Made by a program: the position numbers and the translations under genes
The notes under the pieces: generated by a model
What the model was told of the DNA's origin: nothing
What the model saw: only the letters and a program-made list of their open reading frames with translations
Database searches by the model: none
Part shown: piece after piece, positions 52,064 through 61,838 of the stretch
Layout of the letters: the number at the start of each line of letters is the position of its first letter
Numbering within the stretch: position 1 is the first letter of the stretch
Assembly: GCA_000024525.1 (NCBI GenBank)
Contig: CP001769.1
Coordinates: 1,908,001-1,972,000, forward strand
DNA length: 64,000 nucleotides
From: Spirosoma linguale DSM 74
GTDB lineage: Bacteria > Bacteroidota > Bacteroidia > Cytophagales > Spirosomataceae
Direction: 5' to 3'

Positions 52064-53449
52064 CTACAGGATAAACTGGCTCAAATCCCGGTTCTTCACC
52101 AGCCCATTCAGTTTTTCATTTACCAGTTCTTTGGTAACAACCACGTGAGCGTTGGCACCAATAACATCGGGAATGTCGAACATAAAGTCGTTCATCAAGT
52201 GGCTAAGTACCGTTTGTAGTCGGCGGGCACCTATATTTTCCACGTCGCTGTTCACCTCGAAGGCAATCCGGGCTAGTTCGCGCAGGGCATCATCCTGAAA
52301 GGTCAGGTCAACGCTTTCGGCCTTTAACATGGCTACGTATTGTTTCGTCAGGGCGTTTTTGGGCTCTTTCAGTATCTGGTAAAAGTCATCTTCCGACAGG
52401 CTCTGCAACTCCACCCGAATCGGGAAACGTCCCTGCAACTCGGGAATCAGATCGCTGGGTTTGGCGACGTGAAAGGCACCGGCGGCTACGAACAGGATGT
52501 GGTCGGTATGAATGACGCCGTATTTGGTATTTACGGCGCTGCCTTCCACAATCGGCAATAAATCCCGCTGCACACCCTCCCGGCTTACGTCGGGGCCGCC
52601 ACCGCCATTGCCCGAACGGGCAGAAGCCACTTTATCGATTTCGTCGATGAAAATAATACCCGCGTCTTCGGCTTTACGGATGGCTTCTTCCTTCACCTCG
52701 TCCATGTCGATGAGCTTGGCGGCTTCTTCTTCCAGCAGGATTTTGCGGGCTTCGGCGATGCTCACCTTACGCTTTTTGCCCCGTTTAGGCATCATGCCGC
52801 CAATCATCTCCTGAATGTTCATCATCGACATGTCGTCAATGGCGCCACCCATAATACCAATGTTAGGTGTCTGGGCCTGCTGAACGTCGATGTCGATTTT
52901 GCGGTCGTCCATCTCGCCGGAGCGAATTTTTTCCCGGAACCGCTCGCGAGTGCGCTCGTTTAGCTCGGCGTCGGCATCTTTTTTCTCGTTCTCAAAACCC
53001 ATATGCCCGTTAGTGGGCTTAACGGGTGGTATCAGAATATCCAGAATGACATCTTCAACCATCTGCTGAGCTTTCACCTGAACGGCTTCTTTTTTAGCGG
53101 CCCGCACCATATTCACGGCCTGCTCAACCAGGTCGCGGACCATGCTTTCCACATCGCGGCCCACATAGCCCACTTCGGTGAATTTGGAAGCTTCAACTTT
53201 TATAAACGGCGCATCGGCTATTTTGGCGAGTCGGCGGGCAATTTCGGTTTTCCCGACGCCCGTAGCACCAATCATCAGAATATTGTTAGGCGTTATTTCG
53301 CGCTGCATATCGGCAGCGCTGTTCATACGACGCCAGCGGTTTCGAAGGGCAATGGCCACGTTGCGTTTGGCATCGTGCTGGCCAATAATATACTGGTCTA
53401 GTTCGGCAACAATCTGCCGGGGTGTTAGGTCTTTAAGTAATTCAGTCAT
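52064..53449 (-). CDS. hslU: ATP-dependent protease ATPase subunit HslU
   Basis: 461 residues. AAA+ features: the N-terminal LTPRQIVAELDQYIIGQHDAKR, Walker A GATGVGKT (61-68), the ASKFTEVGYVGRDVESMVRD loop and Walker B GIIFIDEIDKVA; the intermediate I-domain carries RKVSIAEARKILLEEEAAKL; the C-domain ends VENIGARRLQTVLSHLMNDFMFD. HslU unfolds proteins for HslV. HslV is not adjacent. Distinguished from ClpX by the absence of an N-terminal zinc finger and by the GYVGRDVES motif. Confidence 0.96.
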   Translation of the reverse strand: MTELLKDLTPRQIVAELDQYIIGQHDAKRNVAIALRNRWRRMNSAADMQREITPNNILMIGATGVGKTEIARRLAKIADAPFIKVEASKFTEVGYVGRDVESMVRDLVEQAVNMVRAAKKEAVQVKAQQMVEDVILDILIPPVKPTNGHMGFENEKKDADAELNERTRERFREKIRSGEMDDRKIDIDVQQAQTPNIGIMGGAIDDMSMMNIQEMIGGMMPKRGKKRKVSIAEARKILLEEEAAKLIDMDEVKEEAIRKAEDAGIIFIDEIDKVASARSGNGGGGPDVSREGVQRDLLPIVEGSAVNTKYGVIHTDHILFVAAGAFHVAKPSDLIPELQGRFPIRVELQSLSEDDFYQILKEPKNALTKQYVAMLKAESVDLTFQDDALRELARIAFEVNSDVENIGARRLQTVLSHLMNDFMFDIPDVIGANAHVVVTKELVNEKLNGLVKNRDLSQFIL

Positions 53450-53552
53450 TGGTAATATGGAATGATTTGGATTCCTCCCTGTTTATGAAACACCGGAATT
53501 GGGAAAATGTGCCAAAGCCCTGAGAAAACTGCTTTAGACGCCTGGCTACTCA

Positions 53553-54644
53553 TCACTTTAAAAGTCGTTCCAGATCAATTCGAAGGGATAACTGACTCGT
53601 ACCGGCGGTTGGAATAGATGTGAACCGGGCGTAGGTCAATTGAAAGGCTCGTGCCTGCACCGAGGCTCCGAACGAAATACCTGTTCCGGTAAACGCCGAG
53701 CCACCAATGCCCGTTGTCGTTACCTTTCCTTCGGCCCGTTTCTGGTGATTGTAGCCAACCAGCAAATGTACGTTACGGCTGAGCAGCAGTTCGGCTCCCA
53801 CGCTTAAGTGCCGGGCTATTTTTTCAGTAACGCTGGTCGTCTCTGAGATGGGGTTCCCACTCAAATCGTAGCGGACGTTCAGATTCGGGTCGTTGTAACT
53901 GATGTCGAACCGTTGGAGGTGGTGGGCCGTAACCGTCAGCCGAACAGGCGCGTGGCGGGGTTTGAGCGTAACGCCTGCCTGTAAATCGAAGGGTAAGTCG
54001 GCATCCGTCGGACCGTAGTTTTTGATCAGATACCCAACATTTTTTGCCACCAGCCCAAACGTTAGATCCTGTTTCGGGTGTCGCCACACTCCGCCAAGAT
54101 CCGCCAGAACGCCAAATGCCGAATACATTTCGATGGATGAGCCGACGGCTTTGATGGTTGCTCCGAGGGTGAAATTGCCTTCTGTTCGGGAGTGGGTCAG
54201 GCTTAGCGCGTAGTCATTGGCCGAAAAAGTGCCGAGCGAGTTGCCCATAGGGTCGGTCATGTCAAACTGCCCGTAGCTCAGGTATTGCAGGCCAACCGCC
54301 CAACCCGTGTGCCGGTCGGGGCTGATTTGTTTAACAGGTAACCCATATTGAATGGTATAGTATTTGGCTGCCGCCAGATAAGGCATCAGGCTAATGGAGC
54401 CAAGATTTGGCTTGACCGAATCGGCCAGGGCCGGGTTATTGAGGTGATAAGCCCCGTCAGGGCTAACAGCGGTAGCGACCTGCCCACCCAAAGCCGCTAC
54501 GCGGGCATGCGTGGGCAGATCAAGAAACGAAAAGATACGCTGCCCACCGAGCGACTGCGCGAATCCAGCCGGTTGACACGCGATCAGAAAAAAGACGATG
54601 TAAATGGAAAAACGCAAAGGAGCCAGCGCGATTGTGCACGACAA
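53553..54644 (-). CDS. porQ: PorQ-like outer-membrane beta-barrel protein (type IX secretion)
   Basis: 363 residues. A signal peptide (to GFAQ) precedes a beta-barrel with LGGQRIFSFLDLPTHARVAALGG, VSPDGAYHLNNPAL and the YAAAKYYTIQYGLPVK-type strand region typical of the PorQ/PorV group, ending QLSLRIDLERLL. PorQ belongs to the type IX secretion system of Bacteroidota. This is a moderate-to-strong family match by motif; the remaining secretion genes are not in the window. Separate from the DUF3575-like pair by a 28-base gap upstream. Confidence 0.82.
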   Translation of the reverse strand: MSCTIALAPLRFSIYIVFFLIACQPAGFAQSLGGQRIFSFLDLPTHARVAALGGQVATAVSPDGAYHLNNPALADSVKPNLGSISLMPYLAAAKYYTIQYGLPVKQISPDRHTGWAVGLQYLSYGQFDMTDPMGNSLGTFSANDYALSLTHSRTEGNFTLGATIKAVGSSIEMYSAFGVLADLGGVWRHPKQDLTFGLVAKNVGYLIKNYGPTDADLPFDLQAGVTLKPRHAPVRLTVTAHHLQRFDISYNDPNLNVRYDLSGNPISETTSVTEKIARHLSVGAELLLSRNVHLLVGYNHQKRAEGKVTTTGIGGSAFTGTGISFGASVQARAFQLTYARFTSIPTAGTSQLSLRIDLERLLK

Positions 54645-54672
54645 AGGTCAGAAAAAAAGGAGTATCCCGTAC

Positions 54673-55380
54673 TTATAAACCAAAGCCAATTTTCAGGCCA
54701 GCGGTCAGGCTAGGCAAAATGGAATTACCCCGCTGAAATCGGTCGGGAATTAGTCCACAGCCGCAAGTGGACACCGGTAAATTAATTTTGGTATTGCCAT
54801 ACCGAACGCCAACACCAACATAAAAATCGAGTAGGACGCGGCTCAAGTGCTGGGGTGCATCGGAGGGGATCGCAATCTGACGGCCCCACTTGATGTGGCC
54901 TCCCCAGACAAATCGGTTGATTACTTCCTGATTTGTAGGGAAGTTTGGGTCCGGATCGTAAAGAACCAGGTTTTTTGTCGCATTGATCTGCTTGGCAAAC
55001 CCCTCAATGGCCAGATAATTGCCCAGTGGAAATTGACTTTTTATGTGAATGTTTTTGCGTCTGTTTGTACGATAACGGCCGGTATAATGCCGCCACTCCG
55101 ACCGGGCTCGCCAGATGGACCAATCGGCAAAGTTCTGCTTATCGTCGGATGTGATAGCCAGTCCTTTATGACCGAAGCCAATTTCGCCCTGTACGGCACT
55201 TCGTCGGCCGGTGCGAACTTCCAGACCTCCCTGGATGGTAGCGTCGGGATCAAGCAGAAGCGAGAGCGGGGCCAGTTTAACAATAACTCGCGGAAAGTAG
55301 CCGTACCGAACGGTCGAGTCCTGAGCCGATGCGGTAAACGCCAGCAGGAGCAGAGGAATAAGGCGTAAACGTTGATGCAT
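54673..55380 (-). CDS. DUF3575-like outer-membrane protein 1
   Basis: 235 residues with a signal peptide (MHQRLRLIPLLLLAFTASAQ). The mature part shows short amphipathic strands, starting YFPRVIVKLAPLSLLLDPDATIQGGLEVRTG, including FADWSIWRARSEWRHYTGR and WGGHIKWGRQIAIP. It matches the plan of its upstream neighbour (a PLxL...ID/TES barrel start and a RARSEWR/F motif), so they are a tandem duplicate. DUF3575-type barrels are common in Bacteroidota and of unknown role. It starts 11 bases after that neighbour's stop, same strand. Confidence 0.75.
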   Translation of the reverse strand: MHQRLRLIPLLLLAFTASAQDSTVRYGYFPRVIVKLAPLSLLLDPDATIQGGLEVRTGRRSAVQGEIGFGHKGLAITSDDKQNFADWSIWRARSEWRHYTGRYRTNRRKNIHIKSQFPLGNYLAIEGFAKQINATKNLVLYDPDPNFPTNQEVINRFVWGGHIKWGRQIAIPSDAPQHLSRVLLDFYVGVGVRYGNTKINLPVSTCGCGLIPDRFQRGNSILPSLTAGLKIGFGL

Positions 55381-55391
55381 CAGGAAGAAGG

Positions 55392-56105
55392 TTATCGTTG
55401 AGGTTTACTGAAACTGTACGCAACTTTTAAGCCCAGGGTGGCGCTTGGGGAAAGGGCATTGATTGGACGATATACATCAAAAAACTGGCCGCCAATCGGA
55501 TGACTATAGCGTATTCCAGAAACGGTTTCAGCAGAGACACGTTCGTGGCGAAGGCCCAGGCCGACATAAATATCGTACAGGAATCGTGATGGGTTTAGTG
55601 AGCTGTTCCTTCGACCGAATGCACGCTGAATACCCATTTTCAAGTGTCCGCCAACGACCTGCTTGTGAATCGGAAAGGCAATGGGCTCATCACGTCCGCC
55701 TTCCAGCGTGGATATAAAGACAGACTTCGGTCCATTTACGGTCAAAACAAATCCTTCCAATGCCCAGTATCGGCCGACTCCTGCTCGCCGTTGCCGATAA
55801 TAGCGGAATTCTGACCGTGCTCGCCAGGCTTGCCGTTCATCGAGTTTTCCCTGTTTGCATACAGATAGCCTGTCGAGAAATGGCGGTCCATAACCTGCCT
55901 CCACCTGAACCGCTGTTCTGGAAGAAAGAACGTACTCGAAACCCGGCTGAAGCATGCTTTCCGTATCGAATAAGGTTAGTGGATTCCATTTGAGTAGAAG
56001 TCGCCGGACGGGAGACACCCTTGCCGTGTCCTGGGCAGTCGCATTGACGCAGAAAACCAGCAGGGACAGCAGCAGTAATCGGCTCATAAATGATTCAATA
56101 TTCAT
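55392..56105 (-). CDS. DUF3575-like outer-membrane protein 2
   Basis: 237 residues; the Sec signal is best seen from the second Met, MSRLLLLSLLVFCVNATAQ, so ATG 56087 is an alternative start. It shares with the downstream protein the LLLKWNPLTLFDTESMLQPG start, the RAWRARSEFRYYRQRR strand and the KMGIQRAFGRRN segment near the end. Likely an integral outer-membrane barrel. First gene of a two-gene unit; the start is near the carboxylase promoter region on the other strand. Confidence 0.75.
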   Translation of the reverse strand: MNIESFMSRLLLLSLLVFCVNATAQDTARVSPVRRLLLKWNPLTLFDTESMLQPGFEYVLSSRTAVQVEAGYGPPFLDRLSVCKQGKLDERQAWRARSEFRYYRQRRAGVGRYWALEGFVLTVNGPKSVFISTLEGGRDEPIAFPIHKQVVGGHLKMGIQRAFGRRNSSLNPSRFLYDIYVGLGLRHERVSAETVSGIRYSHPIGGQFFDVYRPINALSPSATLGLKVAYSFSKPQR

Positions 56106-56138
56106 TTATCGGTCAAGATACAAATTGGCGCAGAACGG

Positions 56139-56166
56139 TTGTAATCCGTAAGAAAAATTAACTTTG
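56139..56166 (+). promoter_or_regulatory. Putative promoter of the acyl-CoA carboxylase gene
   Basis: TTG at 56139-56141, 17 bases, then TAACTTTG at 56159-56166, a perfect -7 box with slightly short spacing. It is 29 bases before the ATG at 56196 and fits transcription of the plus-strand carboxylase gene. Confidence 0.55.
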
Positions 56167-56195
56167 TCCGTCCTTGTTTTTCTACGACCAACAGT

Positions 56196-57782
56196 ATGCC
56201 TACTGAAACCCATTTGGAGTCTAATCAGCTTGATACACCAACGCTTAACAAAGCCGAAGTCCTGATTCAAAAAAATGCCGAAGCCGAACTAGGTGGCGGT
56301 CAGAAACGGATTGATAATCAACATAAAAAAGGCAAGTTGACCGCCCGCGAACGCATCGCCCTGTTGGTCGATGAAGGCTCGTTCGAGGAGATTGGTAAGT
56401 TCGTAATGCACCGCACCCGCGACTTCGGGCTGGATAAGGAGCATTACCTGGGCGACGGTGTCGTGACCGGGTACGGCACTGTAAACGGGCGTCTGACTTA
56501 CGTGTTTGCGCAGGATTTTACCGTTTTTGGGGGGGCACTCTCCGAAACCCACGCCGAAAAAATTTGCAAGCTCATGGATCTGGCCCTGCAAAATGGTGCC
56601 CCGATCATTGGCCTGAATGATTCGGGTGGTGCCCGTATTCAGGAGGGCGTGCTTTCGCTGGCGGGCTATGCCGATATATTTTACCGCAACACACGGGCCT
56701 CCGGGGTTATTCCGCAGCTATCGGCCGTCATGGGACCCTGTGCGGGTGGTGCCGTATACAGCCCCGCCATTACCGACTTTATTTTCATGGTCGAAAACAC
56801 GAGCTATATGTTTGTGACCGGCCCCAACGTAGTGAAAACCGTTACGCACGAAACCGTTACGGCCGAAGAACTGGGCGGGGCCAGCACACACAGCACCAAA
56901 TCGGGCGTGACGCATTTCGCGTGCGAGAACGAACTAGCCTGTATTCAAAGCCTTAAACAACTGCTCAGTTATATCCCGCAGAACTGCGAGGATGAGCCGC
57001 CTATGCTGGCTTATGAGCCGGGCGATGAGTCGCGGCCGGGTCTCAACTCGATTATTCCGGCAAACCCTAACCAGCCGTACGATATGCGGGAGGTGATTGA
57101 GGAACTGGTCGATGCCGGAAGCTTCATGGAGGTTCACAAGAATTTTGCCGAGAACATCGTGGTTGGCTTCGCCCGGATCGGCGGACGCAGCATTGGGGTG
57201 GTTGGCAATCAACCGGCGGTGCTGGCAGGGGTGCTGGATATTCATGCCAGTACGAAAGCGGCTCGCTTCGTGCGCTTCTGCGATTGTTTCAACGTGCCGC
57301 TGCTGGTGCTCGAAGATGTACCCGGCTTTCTTCCCGGCACCGATCAGGAGTGGAACGGCATTATCACCAACGGAGCTAAACTGTTATTTGCATTCTGTGA
57401 AGCTACGGTGCCCCGCGTAACCGTCATTACCCGCAAAGCGTATGGCGGAGCCTATGACGTCATGAATTCCAAGCACATCGGGGCCGACATGAACTACGCC
57501 TGGCCATCGGCCGAAATTGCCGTGATGGGAGCCAGTGGGGCCGCCGAGATCATCTTCAAGCGGGAAATCGCGGAAGCCGAAGACCCACAGGCCAAGTTGC
57601 AGGAGAAAGTGCTGGAGTACACCGAAAAATTTGCCAATCCGTACCGGGCAGCTAACCGGGGCTATATTGATGAGGTCATCATGCCCGACCAGACCCGGCA
57701 GAAACTTATCCGGGCGTTTACGATGCTGGAAAACAAAGTCGCCACGCTGCCGAAGAAAAAACACGGAAACATTCCGTTGTAA
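56196..57782 (+). CDS. Acyl-CoA (propionyl-CoA type) carboxylase beta subunit
   Basis: 528 residues, standard for the carboxyltransferase subunit. It begins with a helical N-terminus and [25 protein letters not shown], then [61 protein letters not shown] and [20 protein letters not shown], ending in a KRIEAEDPQ-type carboxyltransferase tail. It transfers carboxyl from biotin to propionyl- or acetyl-CoA. No biotin carboxylase gene is in this window, so its partner is elsewhere. Cytosolic. Confidence 0.95.
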   Translation: MPTETHLESNQLDTPTLNKAEVLIQKNAEAELGGGQKRIDNQHKKGKLTARERIALLVDEGSFEEIGKFVMHRTRDFGLDKEHYLGDGVVTGYGTVNGRLTYVFAQDFTVFGGALSETHAEKICKLMDLALQNGAPIIGLNDSGGARIQEGVLSLAGYADIFYRNTRASGVIPQLSAVMGPCAGGAVYSPAITDFIFMVENTSYMFVTGPNVVKTVTHETVTAEELGGASTHSTKSGVTHFACENELACIQSLKQLLSYIPQNCEDEPPMLAYEPGDESRPGLNSIIPANPNQPYDMREVIEELVDAGSFMEVHKNFAENIVVGFARIGGRSIGVVGNQPAVLAGVLDIHASTKAARFVRFCDCFNVPLLVLEDVPGFLPGTDQEWNGIITNGAKLLFAFCEATVPRVTVITRKAYGGAYDVMNSKHIGADMNYAWPSAEIAVMGASGAAEIIFKREIAEAEDPQAKLQEKVLEYTEKFANPYRAANRGYIDEVIMPDQTRQKLIRAFTMLENKVATLPKKKHGNIPL

Positions 57783-57831
57783 AACGGCACCGGGCGACCG
57801 ATGGGGCAACCTACAGATTGAGACGACTCGC

Positions 57832-58824
57832 TTACTGATTCAACGCGGCTAACCCGGCTGCGTTGGGCGTCGGCGTAAAGGGTAGCAGCATGAATTTTTT
57901 CAGGCTCAACAGCCAGCTGGAGAAACGACGAATCCTGTACGGCGATTTGTCGAAATATTGCCGGGTAATGGTCGTGAAATCCTCTGGTTCTCGGCCCGTC
58001 AGGCGTTTGACTACGTCAGTGGGTGCTGTGTCGAAGCGATTTAGCCGCATCTGTTTGTTATAGAACGTAGCCTGCACAATGCTGAACCTGTCGAAACCAA
58101 ACTCCTGTCCCATCTTGATGCCCGCTTTTAAGAACAACCAGTCCGGCAAGGGGACCGTCCGGACGCTTTGCTCACTAACGCTGGAAAAAATAGCGGCCAT
58201 TTCGAATGAAGAAATTGATTTCGGTCCCGTCGGTACTAACTGCTGCCCAACGTAAGGGGTCGGGTTTTTGAGCAGAGCTGCAATGCAACGTCCCAGGTCG
58301 CCAGTAGAAATCCAGGGGTTTTTCCCGCTGCCGAACGGATTGGCCATTAGGCCAAGCTGTAGCACAAATTGAGTAACTACGAAGGCATTGTCGGCAAAGT
58401 AGCCTGGTTTAAAGTAGATGACATTCAGCCCCGATTGTTCCAGCAACCGGTAAGCCGTTCGGATGTCGTTTGTCAGCAGGCTGCCCGTATCGGCATATTC
58501 GGCTATGCGCTGGCCCATAAACACAACCGTATCGATACTGGCATCTTTGGCGGCTTCGATAAAAATCGGCAGGTTTTCGGGCAACCCTTTCATCATCGGG
58601 TAGCAGTAATAAACATGTTTTACGCCTGTCAGGGCGTGTCGCCACTGTGCATAGCTGTCGAACAGACCGATGACGATCTCGGCCCCACGGTTTTCCAGGT
58701 CAATGGCTTTCGCGTTTCGCGAGCGGACGTAGATTCTTACCGGATGGCCTCCGTTCAGCAATTCGAGAGTAGCTGCGTAGCCGGTTTTTCCTGTGGCCGA
58801 TGTAATCAGAAGTTTATCGTTCAT
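57832..58824 (-). CDS. NmrA-like NAD(P)H-binding reductase
   Basis: 330 residues from ATG 58824 (MNDKLLITSATGKTGYAATL, with the GxTGxxG-like SATGKTG turn); the frame runs further upstream into the neighbouring gene and was not used. Later strands PVRIYVRSRN, GVKHVYYCYPMMKG, STGDLGRCIAALLKNP match the NmrA-like/quinone-reductase group. The start overlaps the stop of the membrane-protein gene by 11 bases, so these two minus-strand genes are translationally coupled. Substrate unknown. Confidence 0.85.
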   Translation of the reverse strand: MNDKLLITSATGKTGYAATLELLNGGHPVRIYVRSRNAKAIDLENRGAEIVIGLFDSYAQWRHALTGVKHVYYCYPMMKGLPENLPIFIEAAKDASIDTVVFMGQRIAEYADTGSLLTNDIRTAYRLLEQSGLNVIYFKPGYFADNAFVVTQFVLQLGLMANPFGSGKNPWISTGDLGRCIAALLKNPTPYVGQQLVPTGPKSISSFEMAAIFSSVSEQSVRTVPLPDWLFLKAGIKMGQEFGFDRFSIVQATFYNKQMRLNRFDTAPTDVVKRLTGREPEDFTTITRQYFDKSPYRIRRFSSWLLSLKKFMLLPFTPTPNAAGLAALNQ

Positions 58825-59524
58825 GGGAGTAAGCTTGTTGCTTTGTTGACACTGGTTCTTTGCTAAGAAGCTGTCGAATGGTAACCAGATGGGCCAAAAT
58901 GACCAGCGGAACCAGGCACGACGGCAATAGATTGAAGGGAAAATACCCAATGGCTATGTTGGGCTGCTCGAAGGCGAATTGCTGGAAGGGTGTTGGCGCA
59001 GATAGTAGCGCGTTAACGACAATATTTACCACCAGCACCAGGCAAACGAGATTCCAGATCAGCAATAGCGGTTTGTTAACCCGGTTGCCAGCAAAGCCAA
59101 ACCGATACACAAACGGAGCCGACAGACCCGAAATAATATCGAAATTCCGCCCCTCGAACGTCATGAGTTCGGGGATGGTTTTGTGCATAAATAACCATAG
59201 TAACACGATTTCAACGGGAATGCGCACGACATGAAACAGCGTTAACGCCCTGATGTCCAGCTGGTCGATAAAGGTTTTGCCCCGCGCCATACTCATCAGC
59301 GCCACGATGGTAAGCGTGGGTGGTATCAGTAGGAGCAGAAACCGGGGGGGCACCGTATTAACCGTGTAGAACCCGGTTAGGCCCACGATCGACTGAAACG
59401 TAATCCAGCCTGCCAAAACGATAAGAAACGTGTTGCTCGCAGGCGTCGCTTTGGCAAACAGCCAACCGGCGAGCAACACAGTAAGCCCAAATAGAACGGG
59501 GATGTAGAGTGGTAGTTGTTCCAT
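58814..59524 (-). CDS. Unrecognised six- or seven-span membrane protein
   Basis: 236 residues from ATG 59524 (MEQLPLYIPVLFGLTVLLAGW); the frame is open another 20 codons but those are not helix-like. Hydrophobic spans begin at residues about 6, 31, 62, 90, 140 and 170, with a final span before a polar Lys/Ser/Gln tail. No family is recognised. It overlaps the NmrA-like gene and lies between it and a Crp/Fnr regulator 82 bases upstream. Confidence 0.75.
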   Translation of the reverse strand: MEQLPLYIPVLFGLTVLLAGWLFAKATPASNTFLIVLAGWITFQSIVGLTGFYTVNTVPPRFLLLLIPPTLTIVALMSMARGKTFIDQLDIRALTLFHVVRIPVEIVLLWLFMHKTIPELMTFEGRNFDIISGLSAPFVYRFGFAGNRVNKPLLLIWNLVCLVLVVNIVVNALLSAPTPFQQFAFEQPNIAIGYFPFNLLPSCLVPLVILAHLVTIRQLLSKEPVSTKQQAYSHER

Positions 59525-59606
59525 GACACTGTAATTTATTGACAATGCAAAGGAACGCTGTGCGCTTATCAGACGACCTGCCAAATGGCAAGAAATAATG
59601 ATCGGG

Positions 59607-60188
59607 CTATTTTTTTGCGGATTCGCGCCGTATTCGGCTCAGCGACGTATCGGTGATGCCGAGATAAGAAGCGATATGTTTGAGCTGGGCATACTTGAAG
59701 ACTTCCCGATCCGTATTTATCAGATTCTCGTACCGTTCTTCAGCGCTTTTGTTAATTAGCTCCAGCGTCCTTTGTTTAAAGACGGCAAACGATTTTACCA
59801 GCATCATACGGCCAAACTCCCGGAATTCGGGCGATGAATGGAAAAGTTTATTTAACGTCTCGAATGTAATTGAATAGCCGTGGCAATCGGTCAGTGCCTG
59901 AATGTTTTCGGTCGAAACGGTTTGCATAAATAGCGATGACACCTCGAAGACGTACTTGTTTCGGGCATAAAAAAAGGTAGTCACTTCGTTACCATCGGGG
60001 TCGTGGGTGAAAGCCCGCATACAGCCCTCTTCCAGAAAGAAATAGTCGTTGCTGATCTGCCCTTCTTTCAGGAAAAACTCATTTTTTTTGATGGTTCGCT
60101 TATCAAAGTGGTCGATGATGTTTGTCAGTGCTGAACCCCCAACGGGTATATTACTCTGGATAAACGCGATCAGTGCTTCTTTAGCCAT
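59607..60188 (-). CDS. Crp/Fnr family transcriptional regulator
   Basis: 193 residues. The cyclic-nucleotide-binding-like barrel spans about 25-110 (FDKRTIKKNEFFLKEGQISNDYFFLEEG), a long helix follows, and the C-terminal helix-turn-helix is LKHIASYLGITDTSLSRIRR. It lacks Fnr-type Cys clusters. As the first gene before the membrane-protein and NmrA pair, it may regulate them, but the 82-base gap suggests separate transcription. Confidence 0.88.
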   Translation of the reverse strand: MAKEALIAFIQSNIPVGGSALTNIIDHFDKRTIKKNEFFLKEGQISNDYFFLEEGCMRAFTHDPDGNEVTTFFYARNKYVFEVSSLFMQTVSTENIQALTDCHGYSITFETLNKLFHSSPEFREFGRMMLVKSFAVFKQRTLELINKSAEERYENLINTDREVFKYAQLKHIASYLGITDTSLSRIRRESAKK

Positions 60189-60401
60189 GTTGGTTGAAAC
60201 AGGATTGGGTGGGTACTGTATATGTCAGGATAAGGTAGACTTCCTTAAAGTAACGTATCAGTAAACATAACCTCTTTTGCCTGGCTCTGGCACCCGGAGA
60301 TGCGACAATTACATTCGGGACGACTCGTGTTTTGACAAATGCCGGATGGCAAATGGTTGCAAAAGTCCGGTTAACGGCTCATTTTTGTCCGCCCAAGAGC
60401 G

Positions 60402-60434
60402 AAACAGCTGCGCCAGTTTTTGACGCAGCTGTTT
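60402..60434. terminator. 11-bp hairpin
   Basis: Arms 60402-60412 and 60424-60434 are exact reverse complements with an 11-base loop containing TTTTT. It lies in the 280-base gap between the Crp/Fnr start and the small membrane ORF, 34 bases before the latter. Orientation of any terminator role is unclear. Confidence 0.5.
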
Positions 60435-60468
60435 AAAAGGTTTTATCCGTCAATCAATTGACCAATTT

Positions 60469-60585
60469 ATGCCCATCCCATCCCCTAAAAAGCCCGGCAG
60501 TTTAGTACGAACCGTGGTTATAGGTCTTTTAATTCTATTTGTGATTGCATTGATGGTGGGTACGCTTACTGTTCTGTTTCCTTAA
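60469..60585 (+). CDS. Possible 38-residue single-pass membrane protein
   Basis: ATG at 60469 to TAA at 60583-60585. The product has a short polar start MPIPSPKKPGSLVRT and one hydrophobic helix, VVIGLLILFVIALMVG, with positive residues before it, as expected for an N-in small membrane protein. Its stop overlaps the stop of the opposite-strand aminotransferase by four bases. No -7 box is obvious. It could be a real small protein or a chance frame; the coherent topology favours the former. Confidence 0.5.
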   Translation: MPIPSPKKPGSLVRTVVIGLLILFVIALMVGTLTVLFP

Positions 60586-61793
60586 TTTACAGGTACCGTT
60601 ACGTATTCAATCGCTTCGAGAATGACCGCGCAGGCTCTCCTGATTTCCTCCTCCGTGATTATCAACGGGGGAGCGATACGCATCGAGTTGTTGCAGAAAA
60701 GAAACCAGTCGGTGATGACACCGCCCAGAATGGCTCGGTCAATAACGGGTTTCAGTACATCGAACGAGTCAAATTCAACGGCCAGCATCAATCCTTTTCC
60801 ACGTACCTCCCGGATAGCCGGGTGGGTCAGCAACTGCCGGAACAATTGGCCTTTGGCTTTGGCCTGTTCGTGCAGTTTTTCGGTCTGAATTATCTGCAAC
60901 GTGGCCAGGGAGGCCGCACACGAAACCGGATGCCCGCCAAAGGTGGTGATGTGCCCCAGAATGGGATTGTTCCGGAACACGCTCATAATTTCCGCCGAGC
61001 TGATAAAGGCACCGATGGGCATTCCGCCCCCCATCCCTTTGGCACACAGCAAAATGTCGGGAATAACAGGGCCAACGTCTTCAAACGCCCAGAAGGTGCC
61101 CGTACGGCCGAAACCCGTCTGAATTTCATCGAAAATCAACAGCGTGCCCGTATCGGTACAGCGTTGCCGAACGGCCTGCATATAAGCCGCGTCGGGAACC
61201 CGAACGCCCGCTTCACCGCAAACGACTTCCATGACAACAGCCGCAGTACGGTCGCTGATCTGATCAATATCGAGCCAGTTACCATGCCGGATGTGCCGAA
61301 TGTCGGGCAGGAGGGGGCGGTAATTACGTTTAAAGTTTTCGTCGCCCGAGAGCGACAGGGCACCTTGTGTGGAGCCGTGGTAGGCGTTGAAGCAACTGAT
61401 AATCTCCGTCCGACCAGTGTATCGTTTCGCCAATTTCATGGCTCCTTCAACGGCTTCGGTGCCTGAGTTGGTAAAGTAAACGGTATTCAGGCTAGTCGGC
61501 AGCGTTTGGGCCAGTGCCTGAGCCAGTTCTGTCTGAGGTGTCTGAACGTACTCGCCATACACCATCAGGTGAAGGTATTTATCTAACTGGCTCTGAATGG
61601 CTCGCAGCACGTGCGGATGCCGATGCCCGACATTACTGACGCCGATACCCGAAATAAGGTCCATGTAGATCTCATCCGTCTGCTTTCCAAAAAGATATAC
61701 GCCCTCTGCCCGATCAATTTCCAACCCTAAGGGGAAATCGGAGGTCTGGGCTATATGCTGAAAAAATAGTTGCCGGTTCGTCACCGTATACAT
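60582..61793 (-). CDS. Class III aminotransferase (aspartate aminotransferase family)
   Basis: 403 residues. It carries SGIGVSNVGHRHPHVLRAI, the TNSGTEAVEGAMKLAKRYT segment, the LIFDEIQTGFGRTGTFWA loop (Asp222 binds PLP nitrogen) and PLP Lys252 in AKGMGGGMPIGAF. The class includes ornithine, acetylornithine and 4-aminobutyrate aminotransferases; the sequence does not identify which. Cytosolic PLP enzyme. It diverges from the two outer-membrane-type genes at 61839. Confidence 0.92.
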   Translation of the reverse strand: MYTVTNRQLFFQHIAQTSDFPLGLEIDRAEGVYLFGKQTDEIYMDLISGIGVSNVGHRHPHVLRAIQSQLDKYLHLMVYGEYVQTPQTELAQALAQTLPTSLNTVYFTNSGTEAVEGAMKLAKRYTGRTEIISCFNAYHGSTQGALSLSGDENFKRNYRPLLPDIRHIRHGNWLDIDQISDRTAAVVMEVVCGEAGVRVPDAAYMQAVRQRCTDTGTLLIFDEIQTGFGRTGTFWAFEDVGPVIPDILLCAKGMGGGMPIGAFISSAEIMSVFRNNPILGHITTFGGHPVSCAASLATLQIIQTEKLHEQAKAKGQLFRQLLTHPAIREVRGKGLMLAVEFDSFDVLKPVIDRAILGGVITDWFLFCNNSMRIAPPLIITEEEIRRACAVILEAIEYVTVPVN

Positions 61794-61838
61794 GATAAAT
61801 TATCAATATTGCTTCCTTGATTTTTAACACCCACGACC

